A stretch of 46,520 nt of DNA from Sphingobium sp. C100 (GTDB taxonomy: Bacteria > Pseudomonadota > Alphaproteobacteria > Sphingomonadales > Sphingomonadaceae). The stretch lies in contig NZ_AYOY01000148.1 of assembly GCF_000508185.1 (NCBI RefSeq), positions 1 through 46,520 of the forward strand, in the 5' to 3' direction. A program made the position numbers and the translations under genes. Under the pieces are notes generated by a model. That model searched no databases. It saw only the letters and a program-made list of their open reading frames with translations, and was not told the DNA's origin. Shown piece by piece: positions 1 to 7,816 of the stretch. Positions within the stretch are counted from its first letter, which is position 1; each line of letters starts with the position of its first letter.

Positions 1-118
1 CCATTCAGCTGGGCATTTCCGTAAGCGTCCGGCCATCGGCGTGTTGCGCGTTCGTGCCTCGTTGGCGAGGAAGCGAGCGACAGGAGTCTCCTTCTGGACT
101 CCATAAGGAGATCAGGAG

Positions 119-487
119 ATGGGCCGGATCGAGGTCATCACCCGCACGGAGCGCCGCCGTAAATATTCCCCTGTCGAGCGGGCTGCCATCATGCGCGAGG
201 CTGATGCCCCGGATGTCACTGTCCGGGAGGTGGCGAAGCGGCACGATATAGCCGAGAGTCTGATCTACAGCTGGCGGACGGCACGACGGTAGGCGGAGAA
301 GATTGCCAGCGAACCGCTGGCTTTCATTTCCTACGGGTCGGTGGCGGATCAAGACCTCGTAACTGCCCAACCGGCGGCGCCACCATCGCGGCCTGTGTCT
401 GCTTTGGCGCCGCCAACGATGACGGAGGAGTTGACCCGTCCGCATCCCGGTGCACGTCCTGCCGGGATCGATATCGACCTGCCCAGT
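119..487 (+). pseudogene. IS66 TnpA remnant with internal stop
   Basis: Starting at ATG 119, preceded by AAGGAGATCAGGAG, the frame encodes an IS66 OrfA-type helix-turn-helix protein (RRRKYSPVERAAIMREA, then VREVAKRHDIAESLIYSWR). A TAG at 290-292 interrupts it where the family continues with an Arg/Lys-rich stretch; the same frame then goes on with AEKIASEPLAFISYG and reaches GARPAGIDIDLPS near 487, a typical near-C-terminal TnpA motif. After that the frame leaves the family and tnpC-like sequence takes over in another frame. It is a decayed gene, not a functional accessory protein. Confidence 0.75.
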
Positions 488-488
488 C

Positions 489-786
489 AGCGAACCGGCA
501 CCTGCCGAAGAACGTCCATCGATCGCCCGCGAGCCCAAGCGCCTGCCATTGCCCGATCATCTGCCGCGCGACGAGACGGTGCATGTCGCCCCTGATGCGG
601 ATGGCTGCTCCGCTTGCGGCGGCACCATGGGTAAGCTGGGCGAGGATGTGACCGAAGTGCTGGAGTATGTGCCGGGCCGTTTCCGCGTCGTGCGCCATGT
701 CCGGCCCAAGCTGGCTTGCGGGCGCTGCGATGCGATCAGTCAACCGCATTGACGAGCTGCTCCCATGGAACTGGATCACCGAATAA
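489..786 (+). pseudogene. IS66 TnpC remnant, N-terminal zinc region joined to C-terminus
   Basis: The frame from about 489 reads PKRLPLPDHLPRDETVH, then a CSACGG...CGRC zinc-binding region and GEDVTEVLEYVPGRFRVVRH, all typical of the N-terminal third of IS66 TnpC. At about 741 it breaks off after CDAIS. With a frame change the sequence resumes as NRIDELLPWNWITE and stop, the extreme C-terminus of the same protein. Some 350-400 residues, including the DDE catalytic domain, are deleted, so it cannot be an active transposase. Confidence 0.75.
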
Positions 787-800
787 TATGGATCGGAAGC

Positions 801-817
801 GGGTAAGCTACTTACCC
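801..817. repeat. Perfect 7-bp-arm palindrome
   Basis: GGGTAAG-CTA-CTTACCC forms a perfect inverted repeat. It overlaps the stop codon of the LprI-like gene read on the minus strand and lies just after the end of the IS66 relic. It could be a weak hairpin at the end of that gene or the decayed IS66 right end; there is no T-tract to make it a convincing terminator. Confidence 0.35.
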
Positions 818-1180
818 GGTCCGGACCATCTCGTGCAGATCAAGCGTTCGATCTCTCGTCAAGTCCCGCGAGCACCGTCCCGCCAAAATTTTGGCAATTG
901 AGCCTTTGACCGTAGAGTATGCCGCGCAGTTTACATCTCGATATTGCAGCCACAGTCTCTGCGATGCCCGCAGTTGCCTTGGCTCAATCTCGGCTCGTCT
1001 GAGAGCGGCGTGGTATTCTTCGTTCAGGCGCCGGTCCCAAACATCCGATTGAGCCGTGAAGCACTCTGCCATCGCTACCGGGCTGCCATAGCCGTAATCT
1101 TGGCAGTCTTTGTCAGCTGGGTAAATGGACGGTGTCGAAGGCGCCTGGGTTACTGCAGCGAGAAAAATCAGCAGAATCAT
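812..1180 (-). CDS. LprI/DUF1311-family secreted small protein
   Basis: A protein of about 122 residues opening with a hydrophobic signal segment (MILLIFLAAV), so it is probably exported to the periplasm. The mature part shows the spaced-cysteine pattern of the DUF1311/LprI N-terminal family: DCQDYG, AECFTAQSDVWDRRLNEEY, then LRASQRLWLQYRDVNC and a final GRCSRDLT. Members of this family include the mycobacterial lysozyme inhibitor LprI, but most are uncharacterised, so a lysozyme-inhibitor role is only suggested. The start is set at ATG 1180, with GGGA six nt upstream; a TTG four codons earlier is possible. It stands alone between two decayed transposons. Confidence 0.7.
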   Translation of the reverse strand: MILLIFLAAVTQAPSTPSIYPADKDCQDYGYGSPVAMAECFTAQSDVWDRRLNEEYHAALRRAEIEPRQLRASQRLWLQYRDVNCAAYSTVKGSIAKILAGRCSRDLTRDRTLDLHEMVRTG

Positions 1181-1274
1181 GACATTTCCCAAGTGCAGGG
1201 CCCCCTCTGCGGCAAACCTAAACAGAGAAAGCCTACTTAGCGATGAACCCGGCGCTGCCAGCCATCAAGACCAT

Positions 1275-1576
1275 CGGCCCACGCCGGACGCTTACCATGG
1301 GCGCGAACATAGCATTCTGCAGCTTCGGCTTGCGTTCGAGCATGACGTGGCGATCTCGCGAATCTCGGCATGGCTCCGCGGACGTTCTCGCCGGACCGTC
1401 TTGGGGTCTATGCCGATCAGCACGCACGTCCGGCGCTGCGAGACTTGATAATCCGCACCACACCGAGCGCCGCGTCCCGTCGCTGGCCCGGCGTCGTCCG
1501 ACTTTTCCCAGCATGTCCTTCGGGATTGCATGTCGAGCACGCTCTCGGCCAGCAGCCGCTTGAGCTTCGGGGCCAA
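1275..1576 (-). mobile_element. IS3-family transposase relic
   Basis: On the minus strand one frame reads LAPKLKRLLAESVLDMQ, the conserved end of an IS3 OrfA, then a degenerate join and YQVSQRRTCVLIGIDPKTVRR, the conserved start of IS3 OrfB. The DDE domain is missing and there are several frame interruptions. Its 5' boundary (about 1576-1580) abuts the MFS remnant on the opposite strand, so insertion of this element or a later deletion probably removed the front of that transporter gene. The inner boundary near 1275 is approximate. Confidence 0.6.
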
Positions 1577-1579
1577 CTG

Positions 1580-1939
1580 ATCGGTCCGATGGCCTTCCTC
1601 CTGTTGCTGATCCCCATCGCGCTGGTGCTGTCGGGCGTTCACGGCAGCGCCGGACTGGCGTTCGTTGCCCTGCTTGTAGGTTTTTCATTCGGGTCCGAGA
1701 TGGACGTGGCCATCTATCTGAGTACGCGCTATTTCGATTCGAGGATCTTCATTACGATCCTCGGAGCGATCATGGGTCTGCTGATGCTCGGAAACGGAAT
1801 AGGCGCAGCGATCCCCGGCAGGATATTCGATGCGACCGGCAACTACCGGCTTTTCCTGGCCGCCGTCATCCCTCTCGTACTGATTTCATCCCTTCTGACG
1901 CGAACGCTCGGTCCTTATGCAAGGGCATCGGCGCTCTGA
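1580..1939 (+). pseudogene. C-terminal third of an MFS transporter
   Basis: About 120 residues with three to four hydrophobic segments (MAFLLLLIPIALVLSG, GLAFVALLVGFSFGSEMD, FITILGAIMGLLMLGNGIG, LFLAAVIPLVLISSLL) match the last membrane helices of a major facilitator superfamily permease. GSEMDVAIYLSTRYF and PGRIFDATGNY are typical loop motifs of MFS C-terminal halves. The first eight or so helices are absent: upstream sequence is IS3 relic. It must be non-functional. It may once have been the substrate or product permease of the neighbouring catabolic genes, but that is inference. Confidence 0.7.
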
Positions 1940-2020
1940 ACAGCGATGACTGGAAGGGCAAGGCCTCCCGAACGCCCCGGCAACCTATTCACGCCGGACC
2001 CGAATGCGGAAAACCGCCGG

Positions 2021-2854
2021 TCAGTTGAAGCTTCCGGGATCGGCGTCTGCCGAGCAGCGCATATACCAGGACAGGAGGTCGTGGTACGATCCGAGGCAGA
2101 GCTTCTCGTACAGCCGCTTGCGATAGCAGATGACCGTTTCGCGCCCGATGCCGAGATCGAGCGCGATCCCCGCGGCGGTGATCCCCCTCAAAATGCGTGC
2201 GGCGACCTGGATCTCGCGGGGAGGGAGCTTTTCGGGCGCATCCTGCATGCGTCGTTCGATCTCGCGGACGTCGAGCAACTCTTTCGAGAATTTCGCGCGC
2301 TGCGAACAATAGTCGCGGTGCTTCATGAAGAGGGGGAGCGCTATATCGCGCACCAGTTCGAGGTTCACGCCGGTATCGTGGAAGGTGCCGGTGCGCACCG
2401 AATTGGCAATCGAAATCCCCGAAACACCCTGCTCGCCCGTGCCGCACACCATTACGCGGTCCGCGACCTGCATGGTGTCGTAATAGTTGCGCATCTCGCC
2501 ACAGCGCGCTTCCCGCCGTGTGAAGTGGAACAAGGCCGGCGCCGTCGAAGGGCCGTTCATCCAGTCGGCCACCCAGGGATCGATGCTGAACAGCTTGCGC
2601 GATAGGTAGAAATCGGCTTGCCGCTCCGCTTCGCCCGAGGCGTCGAGGCTCACCGAACGGAGGACGTGCGGGCGCGAATCGAACATTTCGAAGAAATGGA
2701 CGAACTCGGCCCCCGAGGCTTGCCTGAGGAAATGCAGAAGCTCGTCGGCGAACCGGGGCGTTCCGATCGCATCGACGAGGCCGCCAAGGTTGGCGCGCGC
2801 GATACGTCCATTGTCCTGGTCGCGTGCCGGGTCGGCTATCGATGTTGTCACCAT
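2021..2854 (-). CDS. LuxR-type transcriptional regulator, paralogue 1
   Basis: 277 residues. The C-terminus (about 210-265) is a LuxR/FixJ-type helix-turn-helix: PPREIQVAARILRGITAAG followed by GIGRETVICYRKRLYEKL. The N-terminal 190 residues lack a receiver-domain phosphorylation site; FYLSRKLFSIDPWVADW resembles the aromatic-rich ligand-pocket segment of autoinducer-type LuxR domains, but weakly. No LuxI-type synthase is in the window, so it would be a LuxR solo sensing some other small molecule. It follows the ALDH gene by 27 nt on the same strand, with a strong GGGAGGTGA Shine-Dalgarno. It is paralogous to the genes at 35488 and 43298 and is a candidate for binding the GCCCCC-N6-GGGGGC sites. 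Confidence 0.8.
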   Translation of the reverse strand: MVTTSIADPARDQDNGRIARANLGGLVDAIGTPRFADELLHFLRQASGAEFVHFFEMFDSRPHVLRSVSLDASGEAERQADFYLSRKLFSIDPWVADWMNGPSTAPALFHFTRREARCGEMRNYYDTMQVADRVMVCGTGEQGVSGISIANSVRTGTFHDTGVNLELVRDIALPLFMKHRDYCSQRAKFSKELLDVREIERRMQDAPEKLPPREIQVAARILRGITAAGIALDLGIGRETVICYRKRLYEKLCLGSYHDLLSWYMRCSADADPGSFN

Positions 2855-2881
2855 GTCGTCACCTCCCTTGATCGGGCGCGG

Positions 2882-4387
2882 TCAAAAACGAATTTGCACG
2901 GCTTTGGTCTCTGTATAGGCCGCAATCGACTCGGCGCCAAATTCCCGCCCGATCCCTGATTGCTTGAAGCCGCCGAACGGCATGACCGGATCGGTTTCCC
3001 CATAGGTATTGATCCAGATACGGCCCGCCTTCAGGGCGCGCGCCACCTTATGCGCGCGGCCGACATCCTTCGTCCAGATCCCTGCTGCAAGGCCGTAGGT
3101 CGTATCATTCCCCTTGAAGACCGCGTCATCCTCGTCGCGGAACGCGATTATGGTGACGACCGGGCCGAAAATTTCCTCGCGCGCGATCTTCATGTCGTTG
3201 GTGACGCCGGTGAAGACGGTGGGTTCGATGAAGAAGCCGGGACGGGACAGGCGGTTTCCGCCGGTGAGCATCCTCGCCCCTTCGTCATTGCCCGCGTCGA
3301 TGTAGGACATCACGCGGTCGCAGTGCGTGGCGGACGCGACGGGACCGAGGAATGTATCTGCACCGAAGGGGTCGCCGACCTTGCGTCCCGCCGATATCGA
3401 AGCGATCCGCTCCGCCACTTCGTCATAAATGTCGCGGTGCACGAAGATGCGCGTGCCGGAGGAACAAATCTGGCCGGAGTTGCGGGTAAAGCCGTTGACC
3501 GCGGCGTCGAGCGCGCGGTCGAGGTCGGCGTCGGGAAAGATGATGTTCGGCGACTTTCCGCCGAGTTCGAGCGTGACGCGCTTCAAGTTGCCGGCCGATG
3601 CCTGCAGGATCCGCTTGCCGACCGCGGTCGAACCGGTGAACGAGATCTTGTCGATACCCGAGTGGTTGGCCATGCGTTCGCCGACCGACGGGCCGAAACC
3701 CGTTACGACATTGAGCACGCCGGGCGGAAGATCGGCCTCCTGGATGAGCTCGGCGAGGCGGAGTGTCGACAGGGATGCGATCTCGGACGGCTTGACGACG
3801 ATCGTGTTTCCGCAGGCGAGTGCCGGGGCGATCTTGAAGCAAGCCAGCAGCAGCGGAACATTCCATGGTGTGATGGCGCCGCATACGCCGACGGGTTCCT
3901 TCAGCGTATAGATGAAATTGGATGCGTCAGTGGGAAGCGTCGAGCCGGCAATCTTGGTCGTCCACCCCGCGTAATAGCGAAAGGTCTCGCCCGCCATTTT
4001 TGCGACGGCCGTGCTGAACCAGGCCGGCATTCCCATGTCGATGGTTTCGATCAACGCGAGTTCGTCGGCGTGGCGGTCCACCAGGTCGGCGATTTGCAAA
4101 AGGTAACGCGCGCGCTGGTGCGGAGAAATTCCCGCCCAGCTTTTGCATTCGAGCGCCTTTTGCGCGGCGGCGACGGCCGCATCGACGTCGATGTCAGCGC
4201 CCTCGGCGAGCAGTGCAAGTACAGCCTCGCTGGACGGGTCGATCGTCTCCAGCGTCTTTCCCGAAGCGGCCGATACCCACCTGCCATCGATCAGCAGCGA
4301 TTTGGGCCCCGCGCCGATCCACGCGCGCGGGGCCTCGACTGCGGCGCGATCAATTTTCTGTGTTCCCGAGATTCCGGTGAACGACAT
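2882..4387 (-). CDS. NAD(P)-dependent aldehyde dehydrogenase 1
   Basis: 501 residues, full length for the ALDH superfamily. Visible hallmarks in order: TPWNVPLLLACFKIAPALACG (cofactor-binding region), FTGSTAVGKRI, ELGGKSPNIIF with the general-base Glu, GQICSSGTRIF with the catalytic Cys, EEIFGPVVTII and FGGFKQSGIGREFG near the C-terminus. It oxidises an aldehyde to the acid in the cytoplasm; the substrate cannot be read from sequence. GGGGGAG precedes the start. It is transcribed divergently from the TonB receptor at 4713 and probably forms an operon with the LuxR-type gene downstream. The palindromic promoter at 4599-4644 points away from this gene, and no matching -10 element lies on its side. 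Confidence 0.9.
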   Translation of the reverse strand: MSFTGISGTQKIDRAAVEAPRAWIGAGPKSLLIDGRWVSAASGKTLETIDPSSEAVLALLAEGADIDVDAAVAAAQKALECKSWAGISPHQRARYLLQIADLVDRHADELALIETIDMGMPAWFSTAVAKMAGETFRYYAGWTTKIAGSTLPTDASNFIYTLKEPVGVCGAITPWNVPLLLACFKIAPALACGNTIVVKPSEIASLSTLRLAELIQEADLPPGVLNVVTGFGPSVGERMANHSGIDKISFTGSTAVGKRILQASAGNLKRVTLELGGKSPNIIFPDADLDRALDAAVNGFTRNSGQICSSGTRIFVHRDIYDEVAERIASISAGRKVGDPFGADTFLGPVASATHCDRVMSYIDAGNDEGARMLTGGNRLSRPGFFIEPTVFTGVTNDMKIAREEIFGPVVTIIAFRDEDDAVFKGNDTTYGLAAGIWTKDVGRAHKVARALKAGRIWINTYGETDPVMPFGGFKQSGIGREFGAESIAAYTETKAVQIRF

Positions 4388-4518
4388 GCTTTTCTCCCCC
4401 GTCCCATTGTCGCTGACTCTTCGAAAGCTGTGCTTCCCGAAAGTCTGCCAGTGCGGATGGGACCGATCGCCCGGCTATCTTTTCAGAGCTGTGAATATCG
4501 CCGCGCTGAGTTCCAGTT

Positions 4519-4532
4519 CAATTTGCAAATTG
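4519..4532. repeat. AT-rich 14-bp perfect palindrome
   Basis: CAATTTGCAAATTG is a perfect palindrome in a GC-rich intergenic region, 67 nt upstream of the GC-rich operator of the TonB receptor. It shares the GCAAATTG core with the recurring TTCGAAAATCGCNAATTGG motif seen elsewhere in the window (for example 30206-30225), so it may be a symmetrical version of that second regulatory site. The function is not known. Confidence 0.4.
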
Positions 4533-4598
4533 TGAAGCCCTGCTTCGCCTATGCCGAACCGGCCCGGCCGGGGACCGTATGGACGCCGGGGTCTGCAT

Positions 4599-4644
4599 GC
4601 CCCCAATATTGGGGGCTTCAGGCGTTTCGCCTCCCGCCTAGCTT
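4599..4644 (+). promoter_or_regulatory. Palindromic operator 1 and -10 for TonB receptor 1
   Basis: GCCCCC-AATATT-GGGGGC (4599-4616) is a perfect 18-bp palindrome. Exactly 22 nt after the right arm begins TAGCTT (4639-4644), a plausible -10; there is no good -35. The predicted transcript start is near 4651, about 62 nt before the ATG. Read toward the ALDH gene, the same offset gives GGTCCC, so the promoter is directional toward the receptor. Confidence 0.7.
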
Positions 4645-4712
4645 GGATCCAATAGCTGAACGACTCTTTGTCGGATCAGGCTGAAAGCTGGACCCTTGGG
4701 AGGGGAGAAAAG

Positions 4713-6845
4713 ATGCGAAATATTCTATGTCTGGGCGGGCTGATCCTGTCGTGTGCCCCAGCCGTCGCCGCCGCTCAGGACAAGCCAGGCGACGAAGCGA
4801 CCGGGCGCGATCCGAACGTAATCATCGTTACGGCGCAGCGCCGCGCCGAACGCCTCGTCGATGTGCCGATCTCGGTCAATTCGGTGAGCCAGGAGGATCT
4901 GGAGCTCAAGAAGATCAATTCGATCCTCGACCTGTCCAAGGCCGTGACCAGCCTCCGTTTCGAAGGGCACACGCCTGCGTTTCAGCCGACGCTGCGTGGC
5001 GTTGGCAGCCAGGTGCAGGGGGCCGGTGTCGATTCCAACGTCGCGGTCTACATCGATGGCTTCTATCTCTCAAACAATTACGGGATGGGGTTCGACCTTC
5101 CAAATGTCGAGAATGTCCAGATTTTGAAGGGTCCGCAGGGCACACTCTTCGGGCGTAACGCAACCGGCGGCGCCATCCTCGTTACCACCGCCGAACCCTC
5201 CTTCGAAGCAACAGGGCGGCTGAAGCTCAAATATACCGAATTCAACGACGTGACAGCGTCGGGTTATATCTCGGGGGCGCTCAGCAGCAATGTTGCGGCG
5301 GGGCTGAGCGTCTATTTCCGCAAGGGTGATGGCTATACCAGGAACATCGTCACCGGCGCGGACGACGATGCAGGAGTGAAGCAGTTCAGCATTCGCCCCG
5401 ACATCCTGTTCACCAACCACGACAATCTTAAGCTTCGCCTGATCTACGAGCATAATTATAACTCGACCGCGCTCGGGCTCGCGGCATCTTATTCGGATGA
5501 TTACAATATTTTCGGGGCTCTCGGCGTCCCCGTTGGCCGCAAGGCGAGTGAAACCGCCGAAAATGTCCTGCCGTTCAACCAGTCGAAGGGGGACGCCATC
5601 TACGCATTGGCGGAATGGAACCTCAACGATGACATGACGCTGAAGAGCAACACCGGCTACCGCCACGACCACCTCTATTTCCAGACCGAGGGTGATTTTT
5701 CGCCTTTGGATCTCCTCTGGGTGTCGGCTGTCACCGACAACAAAACCTTTTCGCAGGAGTTCGTCTTATCCGGAGAGAGCGGCCGCCTCGATTGGGTGGC
5801 GGGCGTTAACTATTATTATAACCTCGGCAAGGAACCGGATTCCGGGATCGTCCAGGGTACGGTCCGCACGACGCTGAAATCGCAGACCGTGAAGACCAAT
5901 GCGATAGCCGCGTTCGCCGACGTCACGCTCGAGGCCAGCGATGGCTTGTTCCTCACCGCGGGCGGTCGGTACAGCACCGAAAAGAAGGTATCCGATACGA
6001 TCCTGTTCGGCGCTCGGCAGCCCACCGAAAGCGAGCGCTGGAACAAGTTTACACCGCGCGCTGTTGTCCGGTACCAGATCGAACCCAATACGAATGTCTA
6101 TGCATCGTATAGCAAGGGCTTCCGGTCGGGCGCATTCACGGGCTTCCCACCCGAAAAGGTCAATCCCGAAACGCTCGATGCCTTTGAGGCGGGCTTCAAA
6201 CATGCTTCGCCGGTCTTCGACCTGAATGCTGCGGCCTTTTTCTACAATTACAAGGATGCACAGGTCTCGATCATCGACCTGAATGGTCTCGGCCGAACGT
6301 TGAACGCGGGCAACCAGCATAATTACGGCGCCGAGATCGAACTTGCCATCCGTCCGGTTCCGGAATGGTCGATCAACCTCGCCGGGGCATATCTGCGCGC
6401 CAAATACACGGATTTCCAGGGCGCCGCCGCAGCGGTGCCGGTCGATGTCCAGCTCGCCCCAGGCTTTTTCGTTCCGGGTGGGTGGGCACAGGTCTCGCGC
6501 GATGCTTCGGGAACCTATGCGCCGCGATCGCCGAAATGGACGGGCAATATCGCCTCGACTTACGATATCGATGTTGGCGCGGGGACAATCCAGCTCGCCG
6601 GCAATGTGAGCCTGACGAGCCATTTTTTCCACTTTACCAATGAGGGTTTTCGCGAGCCCGGCTACGCCAAGGTCGATCTCAACGTCTCCTACACAACAGA
6701 GGACAAGCATTGGCGCGGCGAACTGTTCGTCACCAATCTCACGAACCACCACAGCGCCGCCGAACGGATCGGGGGCCCGTTCGGGACGCTAGCGCTCTAT
6801 ACCCCGCCGCGCGTGTTCGGCGGCTCGATCAGCTACAACTTCTGA
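4713..6845 (+). CDS. TonB-dependent outer-membrane receptor 1
   Basis: 710 residues from ATG 4713, chosen because it has GGGAGGGGAGAA upstream and begins a signal peptide (MRNILCLGGLILSCAPAVAAAQ). A TonB-box-like NVIIVTAQRR follows the cleavage site. The plug domain shows VPISVNSVSQEDL, LRGVGSQVQGAG and ILKGPQGTLFGRNATGGAI; the beta-barrel ends in the aromatic SISYNF typical of outer-membrane proteins. It would import a large or scarce substrate using TonB/ExbBD energy. It lacks siderophore-gene neighbours; the surrounding enzymes suggest a carbon substrate. The following NTF2-like genes are on the same strand. It is more distant from the other two receptors in this window than those are from each other. 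Confidence 0.92.
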   Translation: MRNILCLGGLILSCAPAVAAAQDKPGDEATGRDPNVIIVTAQRRAERLVDVPISVNSVSQEDLELKKINSILDLSKAVTSLRFEGHTPAFQPTLRGVGSQVQGAGVDSNVAVYIDGFYLSNNYGMGFDLPNVENVQILKGPQGTLFGRNATGGAILVTTAEPSFEATGRLKLKYTEFNDVTASGYISGALSSNVAAGLSVYFRKGDGYTRNIVTGADDDAGVKQFSIRPDILFTNHDNLKLRLIYEHNYNSTALGLAASYSDDYNIFGALGVPVGRKASETAENVLPFNQSKGDAIYALAEWNLNDDMTLKSNTGYRHDHLYFQTEGDFSPLDLLWVSAVTDNKTFSQEFVLSGESGRLDWVAGVNYYYNLGKEPDSGIVQGTVRTTLKSQTVKTNAIAAFADVTLEASDGLFLTAGGRYSTEKKVSDTILFGARQPTESERWNKFTPRAVVRYQIEPNTNVYASYSKGFRSGAFTGFPPEKVNPETLDAFEAGFKHASPVFDLNAAAFFYNYKDAQVSIIDLNGLGRTLNAGNQHNYGAEIELAIRPVPEWSINLAGAYLRAKYTDFQGAAAAVPVDVQLAPGFFVPGGWAQVSRDASGTYAPRSPKWTGNIASTYDIDVGAGTIQLAGNVSLTSHFFHFTNEGFREPGYAKVDLNVSYTTEDKHWRGELFVTNLTNHHSAAERIGGPFGTLALYTPPRVFGGSISYNF

Positions 6846-6897
6846 ACCGGCGACAGGCCGAGATCGTCTGCCCCCCAATAGTGAGGAGAGAATTATC

Positions 6898-7260
6898 ATG
6901 AGCACCGAACAGCTGATGCAGCGTTTCGCCGCGGCACTGGAAACCGATATCTCGATCCTCAAAGAGCTCTGCTCCGAGAACTGCAAGCTGTGGCACAGCA
7001 ATGACAATGTCTGGATGGAACAGCGTCCGGCCCTCGAAGCTTTCATGGTCGCACAGCAGGCCGGAATGATCCCGAAGTTCGACGAGGTCCGGACAATGGC
7101 AACCGCGAACGGCTTTCTCGCGCAGACGTCGCTTACCATGCCGAAGATCGGCAAGATCCACGCTTTGCAGCTGATGACGGTCAAGGACGGCAGGATCAGT
7201 TCGATCGAGGAATATATCGGGCCCGAAATGGATCTGGCTGCCAGGCTGGCAGAAGCTTGA
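6898..7260 (+). CDS. NTF2/SnoaL-like small protein
   Basis: 120 residues without signal peptide, so cytoplasmic. The pattern fits the SnoaL/ketosteroid-isomerase-like cone fold: an N-terminal helix (EQLMQRFAAALETDI), a central acidic stretch, and the final LMTVKDGRISSIEEYI strand pair characteristic of the fold. Proteins of this fold act as isomerases, cyclases, hydratases or ligand binders, so the fold alone does not fix the reaction. A strong GAGGAG lies 9 nt before the ATG. It is the first of three consecutive NTF2-like genes behind the TonB receptor and probably co-transcribed with it. A TGCCCCC half-site (6869-6875) lies just upstream but has no second arm. Confidence 0.7.
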   Translation: MSTEQLMQRFAAALETDISILKELCSENCKLWHSNDNVWMEQRPALEAFMVAQQAGMIPKFDEVRTMATANGFLAQTSLTMPKIGKIHALQLMTVKDGRISSIEEYIGPEMDLAARLAEA

Positions 7261-7303
7261 CTCGGTTCCGTCCGCGGCCGCGCCAACACATGGATGATTA
7301 ACG

Positions 7304-7786
7304 ATGACTATTGCCAAATCTGCACGCCGGATGCCGTTCGTCGCCGCCGTTGCCATCGCAGCGATGGCTGTAACGGGCTGCGGCAAGACCGAACGGGCCG
7401 CGCCGGCGGCATCGGCTGCCGACCTCGACAGGGCGGGTGAAGAGACGCTCGCCGTAATGAATCGGCATGCCGAGATGATGAAGACGCGCGATGTCGAGAA
7501 AATCGTTGCGGACTATTCGGACGATACGATCGTGATCGCGACGCTGTTCCCGAAGCCGATCGTCGGCAAGGACGCGCTGAGGAAGGCCGTCGCCGACGTT
7601 CTCAAGATTCCCCCCGTGGCAGACGCCGCGCAACCGACATTCGCCCGCAAGGAAGCCATCGGCGAACTGGGCTATCAAATCTTCGAAGCCGAAGGGCTCA
7701 CCGGAACCGAAACCTATGTCGTCCGGAACGGGAAGATCGTCTTCGAGACCGCGAACATCACGCTGAAGGCCGCGACAAAGAAATAG
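7304..7786 (+). CDS. NTF2-like lipoprotein
   Basis: 160 residues starting with a lipoprotein signal peptide (FVAAVAIAAMAVTGC, lipobox VTGC near residue 27), so the mature protein is probably lipid-anchored in the envelope. The body is a small NTF2/SnoaL-like domain: DLDRAGEETLAVMNRHAEMM, TRDVEKIVADYSDDTIVIATLFPKPIVGKDALRKAV, then the closing TYVVRNGKIVFETANI. It is clearly paralogous to the next gene, sharing most of the YSDDTIVI...PIVGKDALRKAV segment. Because it is exported, it more likely binds or modifies the substrate near the outer-membrane receptor than acts in cytoplasmic metabolism; that is inference. Confidence 0.7.
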   Translation: MTIAKSARRMPFVAAVAIAAMAVTGCGKTERAAPAASAADLDRAGEETLAVMNRHAEMMKTRDVEKIVADYSDDTIVIATLFPKPIVGKDALRKAVADVLKIPPVADAAQPTFARKEAIGELGYQIFEAEGLTGTETYVVRNGKIVFETANITLKAATKK

Positions 7787-7816
7787 GTCGGCGCCGCTCG
7801 CTGCTGGAGGAATTCC

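Larger units (their letters stand above)
20..786 (+). mobile_element. Internally deleted IS66-family relic
   Basis: The left end begins with GTAAGCGTCCGG, which resembles the GTAAGCG terminus of IS66 elements, including the one at 12672. Inside are a tnpA reading frame with an in-frame stop, joined directly to a piece of tnpC N-terminal sequence, joined in turn to the last 14 codons of tnpC (NRIDELLPWNWITE, stop at 784-786). tnpB and the whole DDE catalytic part are gone, leaving less than 0.8 kb of an element that is normally about 2.5 kb. The right inverted repeat is not clear; a GGGTAAG/CTTACCC palindrome at 801-817 may be what is left of it. This is a dead element, possibly mobilisable in trans if both ends survive. 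Confidence 0.75.
4388..4712. other. Divergent intergenic region, ALDH1 / TonB receptor 1
   Basis: 325 nt without a gene. It contains an AT-rich 14-bp perfect palindrome at 4519-4532, the GC-rich palindromic operator at 4599-4616 with its -10-like element at 4639, and the leader of the TonB receptor. No small ORF with a convincing ribosome binding site was seen. Confidence 0.6.

Noticed and set aside
2960..4684. 574-codon open frame antisense to ALDH1
   Set aside because: High-GC codon bias opens long frames opposite real genes; the composition is Arg/Gly-rich, no family was recognised, and ALDH1 on the other strand is unmistakable.
6869..6890. TGCCCCC half-site upstream of the first NTF2-like gene
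   Set aside because: There is no second arm at the right distance; the gene is more simply part of the receptor transcript.
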